Assembly (NCBI RefSeq): GCF_900107705.1
Contig: NZ_FNRE01000003.1
Span: 207,785-271,784, forward strand
Direction: 5' to 3'
DNA: 64,000 nt
Source: Prevotella sp. tc2-28
Lineage (GTDB): Bacteria; Bacteroidota; Bacteroidia; Bacteroidales; Bacteroidaceae
Shown: piece after piece, positions 56,725-63,969 of the stretch
Layout: every line of letters starts with the position of its first letter
Numbering within the stretch: position 1 is the stretch's first letter
Notes under the pieces: generated by a model
The model's database searches: none
Told to the model about the DNA's origin: nothing
Seen by the model: only the letters and a program-made list of their open reading frames with translations
Position numbers and translations under genes: made by a program

Positions 56725-58488
56725 TCAGCTTCGTTTATAATTCAGATAGATGCAGTTGATGCCGTTCATGTACTTGTGATTGATATTCTTGCACAAGCGC
56801 GAAAGAATGGCTCGTCGCAGGTTGTTCTCGTCGATATCCGCTAATTCCTCATCAGTATATTTATAAATCGGATTACGGATAGGACCCTTGCTCTTGACCA
56901 CCACGGTGAATTCTCTTTCCTTATCGATGATACGCACATCAAAGGTCTCATTATCCTTTGAGCCATGCGGTTCATGTGTCTCCACAATCTCATAGAGCAG
57001 TTCCTCCAGAGCCATGTCAACAGCCATACCGTCGGGCAACTCGCATGTTTCTACAAAGGGGTGCACCTGGGCAAGGAAATCCTCGACACCTTTGGTGGTA
57101 TAGGGCACTGAGAAAGTGACGGCGGGATTCGACGGCACCGTATTCTCCAAGGTAGGCCAGGCATAGAGGGGATTCTTGCGATGCACCACATACGCCATAG
57201 TGACCATCACCAGCAGCAGGAGCCAGGAGGTGACGGGCAGGATGTACCAGATAAGTTCGGGGGTGAAGATTGCCATAACGACAATAATGCCGATAGCTCC
57301 CACGTTGGTCACAATCTCTATCCAACGGCAGAGCTTCTTATGGTTCTGTACGAAGTAAAGCACGCTCAGTGTCTCAGATATGGCGTTGGGCAGGAAGGCG
57401 AGGCTCATCAGACGGAACGGGGTGTAGCACTGTGCAATCAGACTGTCGTCAGCACCATAGATCCTTGCCAGCACATCGGGGAAGAGGAATATCAGCAGAC
57501 TCACCGCCACCATCACCAGTATCAGCATGCGGAAGATGCGCCGCGTGAGAAGGCGGAAACTGTCAAAGTCTTCTTCGCCCAACAGGATGCCGCCAATATT
57601 CGTGATGGCGGTATTCGAACCGGACAATGCCAGCATACAGATGCCGTTAATCTGGAAATAGATGGTAAAGAAATACATGCCGTCGGCGCCGAGCTTTCCG
57701 ATGACCATCGAGTTCATGGTGAAGGCCAGAGCTGGTGCCAACAAGGCAGATATCAGCATGGGGAGTCCGATGGAGAAACATTCACGATATTGCTTGATGC
57801 TGCATATCTTCTCCGGGCGTCTCAGACGGAATATCTTACTGTTCTTGCGCATATAGTCGACCAGCGAGGTGAACGCAAGCAGATTGCTGAGTCCTGAGGC
57901 AACCGATGCACCAGGCAAACCCATATCGAGCACGCCGCAAAACAGCAGGTCGAAAATGACATTGAGTATCTGAGAGATGATGATACGTCGGGTGACAAGA
58001 CGCGGACTGCCGTTGGTGATGACATAGGAAACGGGCACACCACAGACGGCAGCAACGAAGATGGCGAACATGTCGGCATGAATATAGGGTTTCAGCATGG
58101 GCAGCAACCGCTCATCGTCTGTTATCAAGCCTGCCAACACGTCGAGGAAAGGCAATAAAAGCGCAATGACCAATAGCGTAGAGAAGAGGACATAGTACAG
58201 GTGATTGTTGAACACGCGGTTCACCTTGTTGTAGTTCTGGGCACCAATGCCTCGTGCGCTCAGGAAAGTGGCGCCGGCACTCATCATGCCGATGAAGATA
58301 AACATACAGCTCGCTATGGGCTGCCAGATACGGACTACTGACAGTGCATCAGGCGACACCAGATGAGACACTACGATGGAGTCGGTGAAACCACCCAACT
58401 GTCTCATCAGCGCCGACATGACGGTCGCCAGAAAGAACGAACCGAACATGATCTTTAATACATATTCATTTTGCTGCATCATCATCAT
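56725..58488 (-). CDS. MATE-family exporter with C-terminal RsbW-like domain
   Basis: 587 residues. Twelve membrane helices (about 10-450) form a MATE/NorM-type multidrug or peptide exporter, with SASCMFIFIGMMSAGATFLSA-like first-half repeats. The last about 130 residues are soluble: MALEELLYEIVETHE (helix with conserved Glu), VVVKSKGPIRNP, then LRRAILSRLCKNINHKYMNG. This order fits an RsbW-type GHKL ATPase fold, but the Asn of the N box and the glycine loops look lost. The gene overlaps the upstream stop by 23 bp; four consecutive Mets make the exact start uncertain. Confidence 0.8.
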   Translation of the reverse strand: MMMMQQNEYVLKIMFGSFFLATVMSALMRQLGGFTDSIVVSHLVSPDALSVVRIWQPIASCMFIFIGMMSAGATFLSARGIGAQNYNKVNRVFNNHLYYVLFSTLLVIALLLPFLDVLAGLITDDERLLPMLKPYIHADMFAIFVAAVCGVPVSYVITNGSPRLVTRRIIISQILNVIFDLLFCGVLDMGLPGASVASGLSNLLAFTSLVDYMRKNSKIFRLRRPEKICSIKQYRECFSIGLPMLISALLAPALAFTMNSMVIGKLGADGMYFFTIYFQINGICMLALSGSNTAITNIGGILLGEEDFDSFRLLTRRIFRMLILVMVAVSLLIFLFPDVLARIYGADDSLIAQCYTPFRLMSLAFLPNAISETLSVLYFVQNHKKLCRWIEIVTNVGAIGIIVVMAIFTPELIWYILPVTSWLLLLVMVTMAYVVHRKNPLYAWPTLENTVPSNPAVTFSVPYTTKGVEDFLAQVHPFVETCELPDGMAVDMALEELLYEIVETHEPHGSKDNETFDVRIIDKEREFTVVVKSKGPIRNPIYKYTDEELADIDENNLRRAILSRLCKNINHKYMNGINCIYLNYKRS

Positions 58489-59851
58489 TCAATCTATAAA
58501 CCGCCACACCTATCATCGTGAACTTATCCTTCATAAAGGTGTAGGCATCCATGTTTGCAAGTCCTAATCCATCTGCGCTAGCATGATAGAAGTGCAGTCT
58601 GCCGTCCATCCATTTGGCTATCAGCAGGTGCTTAACCTCCACGCCTCTTGCCCAGGTATGTTGATCACACACCACAGCCAAGATGTCGCCATCGTGAATC
58701 ACGCCCAACTCCGAATCCTGAGGCATGTCCAGCAGTTCACGGGGGATATAGGTAAAGCGCACGCGCTGCTGCTGGCGAAGGGCGATGGCATTGTAGTTTT
58801 TTTCGTCATCCATCTGGGGGCTGAACAGATGCTTGTTTCTGGTCATGTAGCTCGGCTGCAGGTCCATCACCCCCGTAAATGGAAAGGCGGGCTCGTCGGG
58901 ACTGATACGCTTCACGAATCCCTCTTTGATGGCCGACTGCATAATCCAGGTGAAGTAGTGGTTGCGGGTGGCAAACGAGACCACACCGTCCTGATAGTGC
59001 ATGCGCCGGTAGTAGTCCTTCAGGTCTGCCAGCGTGGTGCGGCCGTCTCTGTAGCACAGTGCCAGTGCCAGTACATCTTCTATCACGGTGGTACAATCCA
59101 CATGACTAAGGCTCACCATCAGATGTTCTTCTTCCATCGGCTGAGTGAATTCCGTTGCAACGCCCTCCATCAGTTGTTGGAAGAAGTATTCAGTCGGCGG
59201 CATCGACTTATCCACATTTTTCATTGCGCGCTGCAGTATCTGCTCGTTTTGCGCGTCAAACTGCTGCTCGTTGCGTCGCAGGCGGCGGAGTAGTCTGTTA
59301 TGGAAAAAACTTGTTGAGATACGACCGAGGGGCGTCCTGATGCAGAACACCAGCCACAGCGAGCGCAGCGCTGCCAACTGTTCGCGCCAGAAATAGGGGT
59401 TGCTCTTCACCTTCTCATAGTCGCTGATGTCAATGCCCCAGGCATCATAACCCAGCCATCGGGCAATGCGCAGCGAACGAGCTATGTGGAAGCTGCTGGT
59501 CAGGATGTAGAATCGGGTTTGCCCGAAATACATCTCCATGTTCCATAACGAGCGAAAGGTGTTATAGCCACAGGAGTCGAGCACAAAGCGCTCTTCAGGA
59601 ATATGGTATTCCTCAACCAGTGTGCGGTAGATGACGGTAGTGTCGGCACGACAACCGGAGATGTAGAACAGCCAGTCAGGATAGGCATTCGCCAGGATGC
59701 TCACCATCCTCACCCGCAGTTGCAGGATGGGCGATAGCGAGTTATCGGGACGCAGTTTGGCACCTAACACCAGGCATACCTTCATGCCTTCAGGTACCTG
59801 TTCGCCCTTCAGTCCTTGCAACCTGTCGTTATGTAGCCTAACACACCGCAT
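58466..59851 (-). CDS. DUF218 (SanA/YdcF-like) - DUF1460 fusion protein
   Basis: 461 residues. Residues about 20-185 match DUF218/SanA: CLVLGAKLRPDNSLSPIL, FYISGCRADTTVIYRTL, CGYNTFRSLWNM and SSFHIARSLRIA. Residues about 225-455 match DUF1460, an NlpC/P60-related amidase-like fold, with the catalytic Cys in SHVDCTTVIEDVLALAL, ATRNHYFTWIMQ, HDGDILAVVCD and the His-containing RLHFYHASADG. No signal peptide is visible. DUF218 proteins act in envelope metabolism; DUF1460 suggests cleavage of a peptide or muropeptide amide. The fusion is unusual as far as I know. It overlaps both neighbours. Confidence 0.78.
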   Translation of the reverse strand: MRCVRLHNDRLQGLKGEQVPEGMKVCLVLGAKLRPDNSLSPILQLRVRMVSILANAYPDWLFYISGCRADTTVIYRTLVEEYHIPEERFVLDSCGYNTFRSLWNMEMYFGQTRFYILTSSFHIARSLRIARWLGYDAWGIDISDYEKVKSNPYFWREQLAALRSLWLVFCIRTPLGRISTSFFHNRLLRRLRRNEQQFDAQNEQILQRAMKNVDKSMPPTEYFFQQLMEGVATEFTQPMEEEHLMVSLSHVDCTTVIEDVLALALCYRDGRTTLADLKDYYRRMHYQDGVVSFATRNHYFTWIMQSAIKEGFVKRISPDEPAFPFTGVMDLQPSYMTRNKHLFSPQMDDEKNYNAIALRQQQRVRFTYIPRELLDMPQDSELGVIHDGDILAVVCDQHTWARGVEVKHLLIAKWMDGRLHFYHASADGLGLANMDAYTFMKDKFTMIGVAVYRLNDDDAAK

Positions 59852-60365
59852 GGTCCGATTCGTGCATTTGCTCTCTGATGTCTATAAGAAGTTCTATCTG
59901 TTCCCTAATGCAGGTGGCAAACGCGTCACTGTTTTCCAGAATGTAGGCCTTCAGTTCGGCGATGTCCTTACACTTCAGATGGTGTATCACCATAAAATGC
60001 AACCCATGCCCTTCAGCATGATGCCCAGCACCGTCGAAGAAAGTCGCCCTGCCTTCAAACACATCCTGATTGGAACGCGCCCACACATGGAATATCCTGT
60101 CAATCGCAAGAGTCATATCGTTGTCGTAATGGCAGAAACATAGCAAGTCGTCGGGATGTTCCACCAGATATTGGGTAATAACAGCCACTATCATCCGTCC
60201 CACCTCCTTGTCAGCTGCACCGTCCCGCTTCCCGTCGGCAAGATTGAGCATAAAGTAGAGCACGCGATGATTGCCTATCTCTGCCACCTCCACAAAATGA
60301 AGCACATAGAGACGACTCGCGGCATTGTAAAACTCCACCGCCGAATCGCCTCGTCTTCTTAACAC
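59838..60365 (-). CDS. Unknown soluble protein of the radical SAM locus
   Basis: 175 residues from a GTG start at 60365. Alternating beta strands and helices, with YFMLNLADGK, an HPDDLLCFCHYDN strand-turn and RIFHVWARSNQ. From memory the layout weakly resembles DUF6169 proteins; I would not assign it. No signal peptide or membrane segment. The open frame continues upstream another 25 codons (SISEEGIAKVNATSKL) to a TAG without a canonical start, so the true start may be GTG, CTG or a frameshift away. Its 3' end overlaps the next gene by 14 bp. Confidence 0.6.
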   Translation of the reverse strand: MLRRRGDSAVEFYNAASRLYVLHFVEVAEIGNHRVLYFMLNLADGKRDGAADKEVGRMIVAVITQYLVEHPDDLLCFCHYDNDMTLAIDRIFHVWARSNQDVFEGRATFFDGAGHHAEGHGLHFMVIHHLKCKDIAELKAYILENSDAFATCIREQIELLIDIREQMHESDHAVC

Positions 60366-60452
60366 CAGTTTTGATGTGGCGTTGACTTTCGCTATTCCTT
60401 CTTCAGATATAGAATTCGTTGTTCCTGTCTATAGAGAGATGGTACTTATTTC

Positions 60453-60593
60453 TTAATCCACTGTTGTACAAACACTTACACGATCTCCGTCATATATCGT
60501 TTTCTGCACATAGTCGTCGAGGTTCACTGCCTGAGCGGTAATAATACTTACAGGTGATTTTCTGATTGCAAAAGGATTCTTGTTCATAATCAT
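60453..60593 (-). CDS. Short peptide gene, candidate precursor of the radical SAM locus
   Basis: 46 residues from 60593, or 44 from the Met at 60587 (MNKNPFAIRKSP...). The N-terminal half is basic and amphipathic, the middle has AQAVNLDDYVQKTIYDGD, and the tail is GDRVSVCTTVD with a single cysteine. A TATCTTTG box ends 32 nt before the start, so it is the promoter-proximal gene of the leftward unit that ends with the radical SAM/SPASM enzyme. It is too short for routine gene calling. The precursor role is inferred from position, size and the PqqD-like domain of the enzyme. Confidence 0.6.
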   Translation of the reverse strand: MIMNKNPFAIRKSPVSIITAQAVNLDDYVQKTIYDGDRVSVCTTVD

Positions 60594-60625
60594 TATTTTT
60601 TAGGTGTTAATATATTATTACGCTG

Positions 60626-60633
60626 CAAAGATA
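60626..60633 (-). promoter_or_regulatory. -7 box of the peptide/radical SAM unit
   Basis: TATCTTTG on the minus strand. No good -33 box. The predicted leader is about 30 nt. Confidence 0.65.
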
Positions 60634-60683
60634 CGATATTTTTTTGAAATCCAATTAATTTTCTAAAAAAAATGATTTGCAAG

Positions 60684-60764
60684 CTATCCGTTGCTCTTGT
60701 TTTTGAAGATAAACACTCCGATAACCACTAAGGCGATGACTGCTATTACATGTATTAAATCCAT
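60684..60764 (-). CDS. 26-residue single-helix membrane peptide
   Basis: Reads MDLIHVIAVIALVVIGVFIF then KNKSNG. One membrane helix (about 3-20) with a positively charged C-terminus, predicted to stay inside. A textbook promoter (60789-60819) lies 24 nt upstream, and AAAAAGGAATAG before the ATG may help initiation. It is upstream of the peptide gene's own promoter. Function unknown; leaderless small membrane regulators and type I toxins have this shape, but no antisense RNA was recognised. Confidence 0.6.
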   Translation of the reverse strand: MDLIHVIAVIALVVIGVFIFKNKSNG

Positions 60765-60788
60765 AAAGCTATTCCTTTTTTTTGAGTG

Positions 60789-60819
60789 CAAAGTTAAACA
60801 TTATTTATAAATATACAAA
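60789..60819 (-). promoter_or_regulatory. Promoter of the 26-residue gene (TTTG-N19-TAACTTTG)
   Basis: On the minus strand TTTG (60816-60819), 19 nt, then TAACTTTG (60789-60796). Confidence 0.8.
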
Positions 60820-60852
60820 TAAAAACAAGATAAAATGAGCAAGAATGTCAAC

Positions 60853-60881
60853 GGAGTGGCAGGGGACTGGAGTGGCAGGGG
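60853..60881. repeat. Two copies of GGAGTGGCAGGGG
   Basis: A 13-bp unit at 60853-60865 and 60869-60881, period 16, in the divergent intergenic region. Possibly a regulatory repeat. Confidence 0.6.
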
Positions 60882-60923
60882 TTGATTCACGCTAAGGAGT
60901 TGTATCAGTTGACCCGATGATTC

Positions 60924-60966
60924 GCGGAGCAGCCTCGTAGGTTGCCCCACTTTCTCTTTGTGTCAC
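60924..60966. repeat. 42-bp flanking repeat, copy 1
   Basis: Starts GCGGAGCAGCCTCGTAGGTT and ends TGTGTCAC. It differs from copy 2 (63717-63758) by one substitution and one extra T. The repeat has hairpin potential (GCAGCCT/AGGTTGC). Confidence 0.85.
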
Positions 60967-61010
60967 CACCATTTATTCTAACAAAGATTTTCAAAAAAAA
61001 AGGCTATCAC

Positions 61011-61041
61011 CTTGTCTGTTCTAAAAAAATATGTATCTTTG
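61011..61041 (+). promoter_or_regulatory. Promoter of the methyltransferase/symporter unit
   Basis: CTTG at 61011-61014, 19 nt, then TATCTTTG at 61034-61041. The leader to 61100 is about 55 nt. Confidence 0.7.
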
Positions 61042-61099
61042 CACATAATATAAAAACCTAATTCAAGTTTCGCTGTATTGACTCTAATTGTTTTTAAGT

Positions 61100-62062
61100 A
61101 TGAAAAGGCTTCAAAAAGAATGGATGATTAAAAACATTTTCGTTTCTGCCGCTATATTATGCCTGATGCTGGCAAGTGGCTGTTCTACAGTATCGATGCC
61201 GTCGGTTTCATATACGGCTTACACTTCTCTCTATTGGCTTAGAGAGGCTGGCGTTCCAGAGGCAGCTGAATTTTCCGATGCCATTGGCAATGCCAAAGTC
61301 AACCTATCTAAAGACACCGTTGCAAATTACGACGAACTGGCACCTGTGAACAAACTTTATATAGAGATGCGTTATGCTGCGCTCAACGAATATATTATCG
61401 GCAACAATTATCAAAACAATTTGGATATAGCGTGCGGATTTGCTCCTCGTAGCATTGCGATGGCACGTCACAACCGCATGTTTGTCGGGGCAGATTTTGG
61501 CCCGTCGGTATCAGAAATCAAACGCATCTTGCCTGATTGCTTGTCTCGCAAGCAGCAGAAACGTGCTTGTTATATTGTAGCTGACGCGACAGATCGTACC
61601 AGTATGATGAAAGCCGCCGACAAGATGGATGGCCGTATCTGTATCACGATGGATGGACTGATGATGTATCTGACAAGAGAAGAACAGGCGGCAGTATTGC
61701 AGAACATACGGGCTATCCTGGAGAATCATGGCGGTGCATTTGTCACATCCGACTTTTCGGCTCGCGAATTTGTCAAGGCAGCTGCTGAAGTTGTCTATCA
61801 TGAAGCTGAAGCTCAGCGGATATACCGTAATTCTGCTGAAATGTATGAGAAGACAGCATCGGCAGATTTCGACAAGGCTTTTTTCTCTCATGCAGATGAA
61901 GCACAGCGCTTTATAGAGTCCCAGGGACTAAAGGTGAAAAGGATTCCCCTTTTCCCAAAGCCATGCTCTATTTACTGTGCCAAGGAGTTGAATATAGAGC
62001 AATACCAAAAGTTGGAAGGATTGAAAAAAGCCGCATTTATGTGGGAGATTACTGCCGAATAA
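61100..62062 (+). CDS. Class I SAM-dependent methyltransferase with a lipoprotein signal
   Basis: 320 residues. The N-terminus MKRLQKEWMIKNIFVSAAIL, then MLASGCSTV, is a lipoprotein signal with lipobox Cys about 28. The rest is a leucine-carboxyl-methyltransferase-like class I fold: LDIACGFAPRSIAMA (motif I), FVGADFGPSV, ACYIVADATDR, ICITMDGLMMYL and FVTSDFSAREFV. SAM is cytosolic, so export would strand the enzyme. Either the anchor acts differently, or translation from the internal Met at 61196 (MPSVSYTAY) gives a cytosolic form. The upstream frame to 61088 uses TTG and is not chosen. It is followed after 37 nt by the symporter. Confidence 0.75.
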   Translation: MKRLQKEWMIKNIFVSAAILCLMLASGCSTVSMPSVSYTAYTSLYWLREAGVPEAAEFSDAIGNAKVNLSKDTVANYDELAPVNKLYIEMRYAALNEYIIGNNYQNNLDIACGFAPRSIAMARHNRMFVGADFGPSVSEIKRILPDCLSRKQQKRACYIVADATDRTSMMKAADKMDGRICITMDGLMMYLTREEQAAVLQNIRAILENHGGAFVTSDFSAREFVKAAAEVVYHEAEAQRIYRNSAEMYEKTASADFDKAFFSHADEAQRFIESQGLKVKRIPLFPKPCSIYCAKELNIEQYQKLEGLKKAAFMWEITAE

Positions 62063-62099
62063 CCGAATCCTTGAGTGACATTTCCTTACTTCCTGCAAA

Positions 62100-63704
62100 A
62101 TGACTATGATGACGAATGATACCACATATATATTAACGGAATCGAATTATTCTGATGCTATTGGCTGGTTAGAGGAACATCTTTCTAAAATGAATGTTCC
62201 ACACCATGAAATTATCATGGCAGAACTGCTTTTAGAAGAAAACTTCTATAGCCTCTCAGAAGTTGCCGACCAGCAGCCTTTCGAGGCGACAATCTCCCTG
62301 CATAAACGATTTGGGAATGTGAGACTGCGTCTCTCCGCACAAGGTAAAGAATTCAATCCTCTATTATTCGATGAAACTGCGGACGACGATCCCGACACTT
62401 TTTCTCATGTTGACATTCTGAGATCATATCATCAGTATCTGAGCTATTTCCACAGAGGCAACAAGAATATCATTGAGATATTGGTGCATAAGTCGGAAAC
62501 CAAGGAAATCAGGAATACACTTTTGGGGCTCGTCTTAGGACTCTTATTGGGTGTGTTGCTGAAACAATTTGTTGATGTAGAGGTGCAGGAATGGATTAAC
62601 TATAATGTGCTTGATTCCCTACAGATGATATTTATGAAAGCGCTCATGCTGGTAGTTACTCCTATGATTTTCTTTTCTGTCATTACGGGTATTTCCAGTA
62701 TGTCGGACGTCACTTATATCAAGCGAATTGGAGGCAAGCTCGTTGCTTATTCTTTGCTGAAACTGTCTTTTTATATAATTGTAGGCATGATAATTGGTCA
62801 ATTGATAGGCGTGATGCCTCAGTTAATGAAAGTCTTTCAATATGGTGGTGAAACCGTGCCGCCTACCCTGTCAATACGTAACTTAATTGTCGATATTGTG
62901 CCGGGTAGCATCATGTCACCATTCGTAGAGAATCACATGCTGCAAACACTATTTCTCGCCTTTCTCTTCGGCGTCATGCTATCCCGTCCTGGCGAGCATA
63001 TGGATTGGGCAAAAAAGGGCGTGGAGTTTATGAGCAGTTTCACCATCGACGTGTTGGGAGTCATTTCAAAGTGTATCCCCTTGGTTGTTATGGTATCGAT
63101 GACAGAACTGATGATCAAGGCCGATGTCTCCATACTGCTTTCTTACGGCAAGCTTATTTTCTTTGCCGCATTGGGATTGCCGCTGTCACTTCTTGTGTCA
63201 TCTGCACTTGTAGCCCTTTTCGGTCACATAAGTCCAATGGACTTTTTGGGCAAGATATCCCGTTTTATCGTCTTGCCTTTTTCGACAAGCAATTCTAGTG
63301 TGTGTATGCCTGCTACGATGAAATTCTGTATAGAAAAACTTGGCATGGAGAAAAATTTTGTAAGATTCTCCATATCCATGGGTATGCAGTTCAATATGGC
63401 AGGGACGGCGTTTTATGTGGCTATTATTTCCATGATGATGGTGCATACCTTTGGTATCAATCTGAGTCTGGATTTCTTGCTCTCCCTGTTTGTCGCAGAA
63501 TTATTCCTGGCTCTTACAGGTGTAGGTATTATCGCAATGCCAACGCTTTTGGGATCTATGGGTATCCCTACTGAGGCCATCATGTTTTTCATAGGAGTTG
63601 AGCCACTTATGGATATGCCTGGTACTGCGCATAGCGTCACGGAGAATATCACTTCATCTTATCTCGTGGCATGTCAAGAGAAACGTATTAGAGACCAGAA
63701 ATAA
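62100..63704 (+). CDS. Dicarboxylate/amino-acid:cation symporter with N-terminal RsbW-like domain
   Basis: 534 residues. Residues about 1-130 are soluble and resemble an RsbW-type fold: IIMAELLLEENFYSL, a beta region with GNVRLRLSAQGKEFNPL, and ILRSYHQYLSYFHRGNKNII. Residues about 140-530 are a DAACS (GltP/SLC1) transporter with FMKALMLVVTPMIFFSVITG, the re-entrant FSTSNSSVCMPATM and FNMAGTAFY (NMDGT-like). Alternative Mets at 62106 and 62109 are close. No signal peptide, so the domain is cytosolic. Last gene before the copy-2 repeat. Confidence 0.82.
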   Translation: MTMMTNDTTYILTESNYSDAIGWLEEHLSKMNVPHHEIIMAELLLEENFYSLSEVADQQPFEATISLHKRFGNVRLRLSAQGKEFNPLLFDETADDDPDTFSHVDILRSYHQYLSYFHRGNKNIIEILVHKSETKEIRNTLLGLVLGLLLGVLLKQFVDVEVQEWINYNVLDSLQMIFMKALMLVVTPMIFFSVITGISSMSDVTYIKRIGGKLVAYSLLKLSFYIIVGMIIGQLIGVMPQLMKVFQYGGETVPPTLSIRNLIVDIVPGSIMSPFVENHMLQTLFLAFLFGVMLSRPGEHMDWAKKGVEFMSSFTIDVLGVISKCIPLVVMVSMTELMIKADVSILLSYGKLIFFAALGLPLSLLVSSALVALFGHISPMDFLGKISRFIVLPFSTSNSSVCMPATMKFCIEKLGMEKNFVRFSISMGMQFNMAGTAFYVAIISMMMVHTFGINLSLDFLLSLFVAELFLALTGVGIIAMPTLLGSMGIPTEAIMFFIGVEPLMDMPGTAHSVTENITSSYLVACQEKRIRDQK

Positions 63705-63716
63705 AGTGAGCATAAA

Positions 63717-63758
63717 GCGGAGCAGCCTCGTAGGTTGCCCCGCTTTCTCTTGTGTCAC
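63717..63758. repeat. 42-bp flanking repeat, copy 2, doubles as a terminator-like hairpin
   Basis: AAGCGGAGCAGCCT pairs with AGGTTGCCCCGCTT across a 3-nt loop, 10 bp after the symporter stop. It is the second copy of the 60924-60966 element in the same orientation, and its end covers the stop codon of the small gene at 63755-63871. Confidence 0.8.
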
Positions 63759-63871
63759 AGCAGCGCCAGTGGACCGTGTCCCATACACGATGCCGTCCCA
63801 AATGCCGTCAGCGCAGCCGTCAGAATACTGACAATGAACTGCAAAATCGTCTTCCAAGTCTCTCGTTTCAT
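63755..63871 (-). CDS. Smalltalk protein
   Basis: 38 residues, MKRETWKTILQFIVSILTAA then LTAFGTASCM and a GHGPLALL tail. The pattern MK(K/R)xTWKxxxxxxxxxLTA...TLGxxSCM is that of the smalltalk family of very small Bacteroidetes proteins, usually found after an HU-family DNA-binding gene; that gene would lie beyond the window. One hydrophobic helix. Function unknown. It is convergent with the symporter, and its stop lies inside the copy-2 repeat. Confidence 0.78.
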   Translation of the reverse strand: MKRETWKTILQFIVSILTAALTAFGTASCMGHGPLALL

Positions 63872-63923
63872 AGATTAAAAATTAAAGATTCAATTCTTCA
63901 CTTCTTGATGTTTCACATCGAGC

Positions 63924-63969
63924 CTGCTCACGCTCGGCAAAACCCAAGCAAGCTTGGTTCTGCTCTCGC
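63924..63969. repeat. Spacer element with direct repeats around a palindrome
   Basis: CTGCTCACGC (63924-63933) and CTGCTCTCGC (63960-63969) flank CCAAGCAAGCTTGG (63944-63957). From memory, similar elements occur between genes in related genomes. The rest of the sequence to the window end is A/T-rich CTTCAATT repeats without a gene. Confidence 0.5.

Noticed and set aside
60836..60886. 16-codon frame MSKNVNGVAGDWSGRG on the plus strand in the divergent region
   Set aside because: No promoter or initiation context ahead of it, and the residues come from the GGAGTGGCAGGGG repeat.
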